Positions 1 to 6,815 of a DNA stretch of 26,086 bases are shown here, piece by piece; the stretch's first letter is position 1; each line of letters opens with the position of its first letter. This DNA comes from Dehalococcoidia bacterium (GTDB taxonomy: Bacteria > Chloroflexota > Dehalococcoidia > JAENJB01): NCBI GenBank assembly GCA_016844565.1, contig JAENJB010000009.1:1-26086 (forward strand), written 5' to 3'. Both the position numbers and the translations under genes were made by a program. Below the pieces are notes generated by a model, which saw only the letters and a list, made by a program, of their open reading frames with translations, had not been told where the DNA came from and did no database searches.

Positions 1-300
1 GGTTTAGATACCATCTACCTGAGCATGGCTGATTTTCTGGCCAGCAGGGGTCCGGAGATTGATAGCGGACCGTGGCGAGAGTTCACCGGGTTGGTCGGCT
101 ATACTCTCTCCCATCATTTCGAGGTCGAGCAGGCAAGACCGCTCAAGCTGCTGGATGGCAACGACCTCATGAGGCACTTTGGTTTGAAACCGGGGCCTGA
201 GCTTGGCAGCCTTCTGGAGCAGGTGAAGGAAGCCCAGGCCGCCGGGGAGATACAAAGCCGTGAGGAGGCCCTGGAGCTGGTGAGCAGGATTCTAACTTAG
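1..300 (+). CDS. CCA-adding enzyme / poly(A) polymerase-type HD protein, C-terminal end (5' partial)
   Basis: The reading frame is open from the first base, so this is only the last 99 residues of a longer protein. The tail has the pattern LLDGNDLMRHFGLKPGP, then GSLLEQVKEAQAAGEI and a final EEALELV helix. In tRNA nucleotidyltransferase/poly(A) polymerase-family proteins with an HD domain, such a segment closes the C-terminal RNA-binding helical region. Members repair or build the tRNA 3' CCA end in the cytoplasm. The catalytic nucleotidyltransferase domain lies outside the window, so the activity cannot be confirmed. The gene ends in TAG 14 bases before secD, so co-transcription is likely. 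It could instead be a related HD-domain hydrolase. Confidence 0.6.
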   Translation, partial: GLDTIYLSMADFLASRGPEIDSGPWREFTGLVGYTLSHHFEVEQARPLKLLDGNDLMRHFGLKPGPELGSLLEQVKEAQAAGEIQSREEALELVSRILT

Positions 301-314
301 AACGGAGTTACGTT

Positions 315-1691
315 ATGCGGCGAGGCAAGAAGACCCTACTGTTCATCCTGGTACTGGTCGTTTTGGGGCTGTGGGTTGTCTTAGATAACGAGGTCAGTAT
401 TCCCCTGCTGGGCAAGAGACAGGGCTTCCAACTGGGGCTGGACCTCAGGGGAGGCACGCACCTGGTGCTTGACGCCGATTTTTCAGGGCTTGAGCCTGGC
501 GCCAGCCGCGAGGAGGCCATGGATGGTGTGGTCTCCATCATAGAGGGCCGAGTCGATAAATACGGTGTAACCGAGCCGGTCATCCAGCGTCAGCCGGGGG
601 GTGAGCGTATCATTGTCGAGCTCCCCGGAGTGAAGAACATCGATGAGGCGGTGAAGCTCATCGGCCAGACGGCTCAGCTCGAGTTCCGCGAGGCGGTGCT
701 GGATGCCAACGGCGAGCCGGCGAGAGACAGCGAGGGCAACATCCAGTGGAAGCCGGCTAAGGACGTGGGTCTCGAAGGCAAGGAGATAACCCTGACGGGG
801 GCCTTCTTGAAGCGGAACACCCAGGTGGTCCTGGACCCGACCACCAGCCAGCCTCATGTCGCTTTTGAGTGGAACAGCGAAGGGGCGGAGCTTTTCGAGA
901 AGATTACCAAGAGAAATATTGAGAAGCCGCTGGGTATCTTCCTTGACGACCGTCTCATCTCAGCGCCGACCGTGCGGTCGGTTATCAAGGAAAAGGGCAT
1001 AATTGAAGGGCTGGGCGTCGAGGAAGCGAGGCTGCTCTCCGTCCAATTGAACGCCGGCGCCCTGCCCGTTCCGCTCTCCATAGTGGAGCAGCAGGACGTC
1101 GACGCTGTGCTGGGGCAAGACTCTCTTCAGAAGAGCATGGTTGCCGGCATCACCGGTCTGATCATGGTCCTCCTATTCATGACAGTCTACTATCGCCTGC
1201 CCGGATTCGTTAGCTGCCTGGCGCTACTGGTCTACGGAGTCCTGGTGCTGGCCGTTTTCAAGCTGGTTCCCGTAACTCTGACCCTGGCCGGGGTGGCCGC
1301 TTTCATCATCTCCATCGGCATGGCCGTGGACGCCAATGTTTTGATATCGGAGAGGATGAAGGAAGAATTGCGAGGCGGGAAGACGGTCCTCGCGGCCATG
1401 GAGTCCGGATTCAACCGTGCCTGGAGCGCCATCCGGGATAGCAATATGGCTTCGCTGATTACCTGTGCCATCTTGTGGTGGTTCGGTAATCAGTTTGGCG
1501 CCAGCGCGGTGAAGGGTTTTGCCCTCACGCTGGCCCTGGGTGTGGCCCTGAGCATGTTCAGCGCGATCACAGTCAGCCGGAGCTTGTTGAGGTTGTTCCT
1601 GGGCTCCGGTCTCGCCAAGAATGAATCGCTCTTCCTGGGAGCAGGAGAGAGCCACGATAAAACCGGTGCAAAGGAGAGCGCCAATGCTTGA
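315..1691 (+). CDS. secD: Protein translocase subunit SecD
   Basis: SecD, partner of SecF, uses the proton gradient to help pull preproteins through SecYEG on the outer face of the membrane. The 458-residue product has one N-terminal membrane helix (about residues 6-23), the conserved GLDLRGG motif at 41-47, a large extracytoplasmic region with the VVSIIEGRVDKYGVTEP segment, and a C-terminal block of about five membrane helices (roughly 275-435). That block contains the AVDANVLISERMKEEL motif of the RND superfamily, which carries the acidic residue expected in proton relay. The length is normal for a stand-alone SecD. The ATG at 315 follows a CGGAG ribosome site. The stop overlaps the secF start by 8 bases, which suggests translational coupling. 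Confidence 0.95.
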   Translation: MRRGKKTLLFILVLVVLGLWVVLDNEVSIPLLGKRQGFQLGLDLRGGTHLVLDADFSGLEPGASREEAMDGVVSIIEGRVDKYGVTEPVIQRQPGGERIIVELPGVKNIDEAVKLIGQTAQLEFREAVLDANGEPARDSEGNIQWKPAKDVGLEGKEITLTGAFLKRNTQVVLDPTTSQPHVAFEWNSEGAELFEKITKRNIEKPLGIFLDDRLISAPTVRSVIKEKGIIEGLGVEEARLLSVQLNAGALPVPLSIVEQQDVDAVLGQDSLQKSMVAGITGLIMVLLFMTVYYRLPGFVSCLALLVYGVLVLAVFKLVPVTLTLAGVAAFIISIGMAVDANVLISERMKEELRGGKTVLAAMESGFNRAWSAIRDSNMASLITCAILWWFGNQFGASAVKGFALTLALGVALSMFSAITVSRSLLRLFLGSGLAKNESLFLGAGESHDKTGAKESANA

Positions 1692-2886
1692 TTTCATGCG
1701 GAACAGGGTGCTCTTTCTTCGTCTCGGGTTTGTCATCGTTGCGGCCGGCATGGTCCTGCTGGCGGTCTTCGGTCTCCGTGCCGGGTTGCAGTTTACAGGG
1801 GGGTCCATCATGACACTGGTCTTCGGTCAGGAGGTGGGACAGTCCGACCTCCGGCAGGAGCTGAGCAATCTGGGGTACAGCGAGGCCGTTATTCAAGTCA
1901 CTCACAAAGATGGCTTCACAGTGAGAAGCGGTCGCCTGGCTCCTGCCAGGATAGATGAGGTGAGAGCAGGGCTGGAGGCGAAGTACGGTTCCCGGTCATC
2001 CTTTGTTACCGCGCGGGATGAGGGCGATGGCACCTTGTTGACGGTGATGTTTACCCATGCGCCGGAAAGAGCCAGTCTGCTGGAGACGTTAAAGCCACTG
2101 GCCTTGGGCGATATCTCTGTTGCGCCATTGGAGAAGCCGGGTGCTCCCGCTTTTCTGGTCAGGATGAGAGAGCTGAAACAGGATGTACAACGGGACCAGG
2201 CGGGCCAGGTATTGCCATCGGAGAAGGCCCAACTGGAGACAGCGCTGGCGAAGAGGTTCGGCCGCTTTGCATCCTTTGACTATTACGTCGTCTCTCCGGC
2301 TATTGCCGGAGAGGTGGTGCGCAATGCAGCTATTGCTGTGGCTGTGGCGGCGGTGTTCGTTCTGCTCTACATTTCCTGGGCTTTCCGCCGCATGCCCAGT
2401 CCCTTCCGCTACGGGGCCTGCGCCATACTGGCTCTTCTCCACGATATCTTCTTCATGCTGGGCACTTTTGCCGTGCTGGGCATTGCAGCCGGGGTAGAGG
2501 TGGACGCGATGTTCATCGCCGCCATGTTGACGATTTCCGGCTACAGCGTGCACGATACCATCGTGGTGTTCGACCGCATCCGTGAGAACATTAGGAAGCC
2601 CGGCAAGACCGACTTCCTCACCACAGTCAACAACAGCATTGTGGAGACGCTGGTCCGTTCCCTCAATACCGGGTTCGCCACCCTCTTCGTCCTCGTAGCG
2701 CTGCTACTATTTGGTGGCGTGACCATCAGGTTCTTCCTTGTCGCCCTCCTTGTTGGTCTCATCGTCGGCACCTACAGCTCGATTTTCGTGGCCAGCCAGT
2801 TGCTGGTCATCTGGGAAAGGGGGGAATGGCGCAGGTTCCTTCCGTGGGCGAGTCGCTCTGTGGTGTCGGAGCGTGTCAGCAGCTAA
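1684..2886 (+). CDS. secF: Protein translocase subunit SecF with enlarged extracytoplasmic domain
   Basis: SecF pairs with SecD in proton-driven protein export. I placed the start at ATG 1684, giving 400 residues, because AAAGGAG lies just upstream at a good distance; an in-frame ATG at 1621 sits deep inside secD. Membrane helix 1 is about residues 11-31, followed by LQFTGGS. The C-terminal membrane block begins near residue 212 and contains the family signature SGYSVHDTIVVFDRIREN at about 285-302. Typical stand-alone SecF is near 300 residues. The surplus lies in the extracytoplasmic region, where residues 40-113 and 115-210 look like two copies of the same domain: each has a strand after the glycine, a helix with leucines, a second strand, then a helix and a KYGS or RFGR turn. 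Confidence 0.93.
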   Translation: MLDFMRNRVLFLRLGFVIVAAGMVLLAVFGLRAGLQFTGGSIMTLVFGQEVGQSDLRQELSNLGYSEAVIQVTHKDGFTVRSGRLAPARIDEVRAGLEAKYGSRSSFVTARDEGDGTLLTVMFTHAPERASLLETLKPLALGDISVAPLEKPGAPAFLVRMRELKQDVQRDQAGQVLPSEKAQLETALAKRFGRFASFDYYVVSPAIAGEVVRNAAIAVAVAAVFVLLYISWAFRRMPSPFRYGACAILALLHDIFFMLGTFAVLGIAAGVEVDAMFIAAMLTISGYSVHDTIVVFDRIRENIRKPGKTDFLTTVNNSIVETLVRSLNTGFATLFVLVALLLFGGVTIRFFLVALLVGLIVGTYSSIFVASQLLVIWERGEWRRFLPWASRSVVSERVSS

Positions 2887-2913
2887 GACAAACAGCGGTC
2901 CGGGGGAGTGGTG

Positions 2914-3006
2914 ATGAATCTGTCTTCTAAAACCGGCGCGGCCGGCCTTTCCGTGGCTTCGAACGTCTTTGTCATTCTCATTGAGATGACTGCGGCGTTG
3001 ATGTGA
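2914..3006 (+). pseudogene. Detached N-terminal piece of the CDF transporter gene
   Basis: ATG 2914 follows a GGGGGAG ribosome site and encodes 30 residues ending at TGA 3004-3006. The peptide (GLSVASNVFVILIEMTAALM near its end) matches the first membrane helix of cation diffusion facilitators. The next conserved stretch, the loop and start of helix 2 with the GSVS and H/DxxxD region, is absent. The gene resumes in another frame at 3003-3008 with IDLFAALIAFF. By comparison with the E. coli YiiP layout about 15 residues are missing, and the lost length is not a multiple of three. This is either a real deletion or an assembly error. Confidence 0.7.
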
Positions 3007-3827
3007 TAGACCTGTTTGCTGCATTGATTGCCTTCTTCGGAGTGCGTATTGCCGGGCACCCGGCGGACGAGGAACACCCCTTCGGTCACGGGAAGGCGGA
3101 GAACATCGCCGGCATGGTGGAGGGCGTTCTCATCTTCCTCGGCGCCGCCCTGATCATCTATCAGGCTGTCGGGAAGATGATGACAGGAGTTAGCATCGAG
3201 CTGGTCGAACTGGGACTGGCGGCGATGCTAATCTCCATAGTGGTGAATGTTCTAGTCGCCCGTCACCTATACCGGGTGGCACGAGCGACCGATTCGCTGG
3301 CTCTGGAGGCGGATGCCGACCACCTGAGAGCTGATATCTACGCTTCCGTGAGCGTTATTCTGGGGCTGGCTGCCATCAGGTTAGGCTTGCTCTTTGGAGT
3401 AGAGCAACTCACGATACTGGACCCCCTGGTTGCTCTAGGTGTCGCCTTTCTGATTTTGAGAACAGCCTATCGCATAACGCGCAAGTCATTTGGCGGGTTG
3501 GTGGATACCCGGCTGCCCCGGTCAGAGGAAGACCGTATAATCGAGAGCATCACCGAGCATTATCGGGAACTGGTGGGATTTCACGCTCTCCGCACCAGGA
3601 AAGCGGGCGGGGAGCGCCATATTGATCTTCACCTGGAGATGGCGAAATCGGTGAGTCTGGAAGAGGCGCACCGTATTTGTGACCACCTGGAGAAGGACAT
3701 TGAGGAGAAGCTCTCCCACACCAGCGTCATTATCCACTGTGAGCCGTGCCACTCCGAGTGCCGGCAATGCGCCGTAATGTGTGCCGAGCGGGATAGCTCC
3801 CCGGGTCAGGTTGGACCCAGGCCGTGA
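3003..3827 (+). CDS. Cation diffusion facilitator (zinc/iron/manganese efflux) protein, N-terminally damaged
   Basis: CDF proteins export divalent metals in exchange for protons. This 274-residue frame begins at GTG 3003, inside what should be membrane helix 2 (IDLFAALIAFFGVRIA). It keeps PADEEHPFGHGKAE, the HxxxD metal pair of helix 5 (H107, D111), and the C-terminal cytoplasmic domain with HIDLHLEM and VIIHCEPC. Helix 1 lies in another frame upstream, and the first metal ligand of helix 2 (His or Asp four residues before D3) is missing, so transport is doubtful. The GTG overlaps the TGA of the upstream piece as GTGA, an arrangement that could allow reinitiation. The tail adds a cysteine-rich segment (CEPCHSECRQCAVMC). 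Its last 22 bases overlap the convergent deacetylase gene. Confidence 0.8.
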   Translation: MIDLFAALIAFFGVRIAGHPADEEHPFGHGKAENIAGMVEGVLIFLGAALIIYQAVGKMMTGVSIELVELGLAAMLISIVVNVLVARHLYRVARATDSLALEADADHLRADIYASVSVILGLAAIRLGLLFGVEQLTILDPLVALGVAFLILRTAYRITRKSFGGLVDTRLPRSEEDRIIESITEHYRELVGFHALRTRKAGGERHIDLHLEMAKSVSLEEAHRICDHLEKDIEEKLSHTSVIIHCEPCHSECRQCAVMCAERDSSPGQVGPRP

Positions 3828-4846
3828 AGCCGTTTTACCTGGAGGATGGTATCGTCGAAACCCCTGGGAGTCCCCTGGCTGTCCGGGCTCCCCATCGGGT
3901 CCGGCGATTCGGGATTTCCTAGCAGCACATCGAAGGTGGCTCTCACGGAAGCCGCCAGGGCGGCGGTGTTGTAGCCGCCTTCGAGAGCCAGGAGCAGACG
4001 GCCCTGGCAGTGTTCGTCCGCCAGTTTCCTCAGCGTGGTGGCTATCTGGGCGTAACCGCCCACTGTCAATGTCATCATGGCTATGCTGTCGGTCCAGTGG
4101 GCGTCGTAGCCTGCCGAGGCCAGAATGAGGTGGGGCTGGAAACGCCTGGCAACCGGTATGAGCACCTCATTCAGCACCTGCCGGTATTCCTTGTCCCCGC
4201 AGCCTGCCGGCAGAGGCACATTGACGGTGTAACCCTTGCCCTCTTTCTCTCCCGTCTCGATGATGCTGCCGCTGCCCGGGTAGAATGGGTACTGATGTGT
4301 GGAGAAGTAGAGCACCCGCGGGTCGCCGTAGAAGGTATCCTGAGTCCCGTTGCCGTGGTGGACATCGAAGTCCACAATCAGGATGCGCTCGACGGCCAGT
4401 TTCGTCTGGGCGTATCTGGCGGCGATAGCCACGTTGTTGAAGAGACAGAAGCCCATTGCCCGCTCGGGGGTAGCATGGTGTCCCGGTGGGCGTACGAGAG
4501 CAAAGGCATTATTGACCTGACCGTTCATCACGGCGAGCAGAGCCTGCAGCACCCCGCCGGCGGCGTAGAGAGCCACCTGATAGGAGGCGGGAGAGACGAC
4601 GGTATCGGGGTCAAGCCAGCCGCCCCCTTCCTGAGCAGCCCTCTGGACATCCGAGATAAGTTCCTGCGTATGCACCAGCGAGAGCTCCTCTATAGTAGCC
4701 GGGCGCGGCTCGATAGCGGTGAGCTGTTTCTCCAGGCCGGTCTCATTCAGCATCTGTGCTACCGCCCGCAGCCGGGAGGCATTCTCAGGATGAGAGCCGG
4801 TGTCGTGTTCGAGGTAGATGGGATGGTAGACCAAGCCTGTTCTCAT
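3806..4846 (-). CDS. Histone deacetylase / acetoin utilization (AcuC)-family deacetylase
   Basis: This zinc amidohydrolase of the arginase/deacetylase fold would remove acetyl groups from lysines or polyamines; the substrate cannot be read from sequence. With the start at ATG 4846 it has 346 residues. Visible motifs are HPENASRL near 19-26, RPPGHHA with the tandem catalytic histidines H123/H124, DFDVHHGNGTQ with zinc ligands D161 and H163, and SAGYDAH with the third ligand D248, then LEGGYN near the end. All expected active-site residues are present. I preferred 4846 to the longer ATG 4885 because GAGAGG lies just before it and a promoter-like TATCAT sits only about 10 bases upstream. The gene is divergent from nurA and convergent with the CDF gene, so it is probably transcribed alone. 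Confidence 0.9.
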   Translation of the reverse strand: MRTGLVYHPIYLEHDTGSHPENASRLRAVAQMLNETGLEKQLTAIEPRPATIEELSLVHTQELISDVQRAAQEGGGWLDPDTVVSPASYQVALYAAGGVLQALLAVMNGQVNNAFALVRPPGHHATPERAMGFCLFNNVAIAARYAQTKLAVERILIVDFDVHHGNGTQDTFYGDPRVLYFSTHQYPFYPGSGSIIETGEKEGKGYTVNVPLPAGCGDKEYRQVLNEVLIPVARRFQPHLILASAGYDAHWTDSIAMMTLTVGGYAQIATTLRKLADEHCQGRLLLALEGGYNTAALAASVRATFDVLLGNPESPDPMGSPDSQGTPRGFDDTILQVKRLHGLGPT

Positions 4847-4856
4847 CAGCCTCTCA

Positions 4857-4885
4857 ATGATAGCAGGGCTCCGGCGAGGAAACAA
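4857..4885 (-). promoter_or_regulatory. Putative promoter of the deacetylase gene
   Basis: On the minus strand, TTGTTT (4880-4885) lies 17 bases before TATCAT (4857-4862), with TGC directly preceding it as an extended -10. Transcription would begin only a few bases before the ATG at 4846, giving an almost leaderless message. This is pattern-based only. Confidence 0.4.
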
Positions 4886-4899
4886 TCACCCAGGTTGAA

Positions 4900-4929
4900 T
4901 TGTTTGCCTGCTCGCGCCTGTGCTATACT
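4900..4929 (+). promoter_or_regulatory. Putative extended -10 promoter of the nurA-herA cluster
   Basis: TTGTTT (4900-4905), an 18-base spacer, then TATACT (4924-4929) preceded by TGC form an extended -10 promoter. Predicted transcription starts near 4936, about 12 bases before the nurA ATG, where no clear Shine-Dalgarno sequence is seen. It is arranged back to back with the deacetylase promoter. Confidence 0.5.
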
Positions 4930-4947
4930 CCAAACCATCTTGCGGCT

Positions 4948-6147
4948 ATGACATTAGACCTGTTTCAGACGGTGCCTCAGATAGAGGCCATGTCGGCCGA
5001 GTTGAAGGCCGAGCGCTCACGCCACCAGCAGCAGTTGCAGGAGGCGCTGGAGCTTCTTGGGAGCGCTTTGGACGTACAGGCGCTAAAGCGGAAGATCGAG
5101 ACCGGCAAGACTACGTGGCTGGTAGCCGGCCTCGAAAGCGGTCTCGGAGAGCGCTTTCCACTGCCGCCGACCCCGCCGGATTTCTATGTCGTCGCTACGG
5201 ACGGCTCTCACATCGACATCGACCGCCATCGCACCGCCAGTTGCTACCTCATCAACGTCGGTCTGGTGGCTCTTCGCTACGGGGAGAATGCCCAGGCGCA
5301 TCTGTCCAACTCGCCCCGTCTGTACTCCAGCAAGGAAGAAATGGTCCTCTCTCTTCCTTCGTCCGGAAACCGCGGGGAACCCCTGCGGGGAGAGCTTCTG
5401 GGAGTGAAGCGCGGTGCGGAAGAGTGCCGGCGGCTGTGCGACCTGGTCCGGCAGAGGGCGGAACCGTCTCCCACTTTGGCCTTGCTCGATGGCTCTCTCA
5501 TTCTGTGGGGCCTTACAGGAGGGGCTTACCCGGAGGCTGTGGTCCAGGAGCTGCTCGAGACGGGACTGCTAGCCTGCCTGGGGGAGCTGCAGCAGCTGGC
5601 AGAGAGGGGGCCGCTGGGGGTGGGAAGCTATATCAGCTTTCCCGGCAATACAGAAGTGGTGAATGCTCTGAGAGTGGCTGTCTGTCCTGTGGAACCTGTT
5701 GACTGCGACCGCTGTTCCAGGGAGGGGAAGGAGAAGGAGTGCGAGAGGATGGCCGGTCTAAGGGACCGCGACCTCTTTGCCGGCCTGCTCAAGCCCGGCG
5801 AGCGGTCGCCTATTTTCTACAGTCGCTCTTCTATAGTCCGGAAGTATTACGGCCGGCATGAGGTGTGCTTCTTCTACCTGAATGTGGACGACGAGATAGC
5901 CAGGGTGGAAGTACCGCGCTGGGTGGTTGAGATGGGACAGACCGACCTCACCCATGCTCTGGTATACGACCAGTGTCGGCGTGGACAGGGCTACCCGGTG
6001 GTGTTGAGCGAGGCGCACGAGCAGGCGGTGTTGACAGGCGCCGACCGAGAACGCTTCTGGGAGATGGTGGAGGAAACCATGGTAAAGAAGGGGATGGAGA
6101 CAAAGGGCTCGGCCAAAAGCGACAGCAAGAGGACCCGGTGGATTTGA
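4948..6147 (+). CDS. nurA: NurA-domain nuclease
   Basis: NurA is an Mn-dependent single-strand endo- and 5'-3' exonuclease that works as a dimer with the HerA translocase in DNA end resection. The 399-residue product carries the family's acidic sites: VVATDGSHIDIDRH with DGS at 85-87, LALLDGSLILWGL with D181, and FFYLNVDDEIARVEVPRWV at about 308-326. A basic, coiled N-terminal region precedes the domain. A cysteine set C246, C253, C256 and C265, inside a charged loop, could bind a metal. ATG 4948 was chosen because the upstream ATG at 4900 precedes the predicted transcription start. The stop overlaps the next gene by 10 bases, and HerA follows, which supports the call. Confidence 0.85.
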   Translation: MTLDLFQTVPQIEAMSAELKAERSRHQQQLQEALELLGSALDVQALKRKIETGKTTWLVAGLESGLGERFPLPPTPPDFYVVATDGSHIDIDRHRTASCYLINVGLVALRYGENAQAHLSNSPRLYSSKEEMVLSLPSSGNRGEPLRGELLGVKRGAEECRRLCDLVRQRAEPSPTLALLDGSLILWGLTGGAYPEAVVQELLETGLLACLGELQQLAERGPLGVGSYISFPGNTEVVNALRVAVCPVEPVDCDRCSREGKEKECERMAGLRDRDLFAGLLKPGERSPIFYSRSSIVRKYYGRHEVCFFYLNVDDEIARVEVPRWVVEMGQTDLTHALVYDQCRRGQGYPVVLSEAHEQAVLTGADRERFWEMVEETMVKKGMETKGSAKSDSKRTRWI

Positions 6148-6752
6148 CACCCATGACCGGCGCCATAGTGGAACCGTCGCGTGTGGGGGAAGTGGTTGAG
6201 GCCAGCACGGCCAGTTTCGTCGCCCAGTGCTACGAGCTTCACCAGCCTCCACCTCTGGGCAGCCTGGTGAGGACCAGGGCCGGTTCCATTATGATATATG
6301 GGATAGTCTTCAACGCCCGGACTGGCAGCATCGAGCCGGGACGCCGTCCTATTGCCCGGGGGCAGGAAGAAGAGGAGGAAGCGGATATCTTCAAGAGCAA
6401 TCCCCAGCTCACCAAATTGTTGCGTACCGATTTCGAGGCCGTGGTGGTTGGCTACCGGGACGAACTGCTGCACCAGTATCTCCCTCCGGCGCCGGGTCAC
6501 ATTCACAGTTTTGTTCATCTGTGTGAGAAGAAGGAAGTGGAGGAATTCTCGGGCAGACTGGATTTTCTGGATATTATCCTGGGATCGAAGATTCTGCTGG
6601 GTGTGGATGAGCTGGTTGGCGCCAGTCTGCGTTACGCCAGCGGGGCTCACGCCGACCCGCGGGCTTTTCTGGTGGAGGCAGGGAGGGCGCTTGCTTCTTC
6701 GCTGGGTGGTGACCTGCACCGGCTCAATTCGCTCTTGAAGAGGCTGAAATGA
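6138..6752 (+). CDS. HAS-barrel-like protein of the NurA-HerA cluster
   Basis: This 204-residue protein lies between nurA and herA. Its first part (TGAIVEPSRVGEVVEASTAS, then LGSLVRTR and IMIYGIVFNARTGSIEPGR) resembles the HAS barrel, the small beta-barrel at the N-terminus of HerA ATPases and ATP synthase subunits. The second part, with QYLPPAPGHIHSFVHLC, is helical and I do not recognise it. It is acidic near the middle (QEEEEEADIF). GTG 6138 was chosen as start because AAGAGGA stands 4 bases before it and it overlaps the nurA stop; ATG 6153 is the alternative but is 19 bases from that site. A role as adaptor or assembly factor for HerA-NurA is inferred from position only. Confidence 0.65.
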   Translation: MDLTPMTGAIVEPSRVGEVVEASTASFVAQCYELHQPPPLGSLVRTRAGSIMIYGIVFNARTGSIEPGRRPIARGQEEEEEADIFKSNPQLTKLLRTDFEAVVVGYRDELLHQYLPPAPGHIHSFVHLCEKKEVEEFSGRLDFLDIILGSKILLGVDELVGASLRYASGAHADPRAFLVEAGRALASSLGGDLHRLNSLLKRLK

Positions 6753-6815
6753 GGTCATTCAGTAACCTCTCATCCCCATCCACCTTAAGACGCCCATTGA
6801 TAGGCGGTTTGTTGA

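Noticed and set aside
1621..1683. Longer SecF start at ATG 1621
   Set aside because: It would overlap secD by about 70 bases and add residues unlike SecF; ATG 1684 has a clear AAAGGAG site.
4010..4951. 313-residue frame on the + strand opposite the deacetylase gene
   Set aside because: It is the antisense shadow of a well-conserved gene, with no recognisable domain and no ribosome site.
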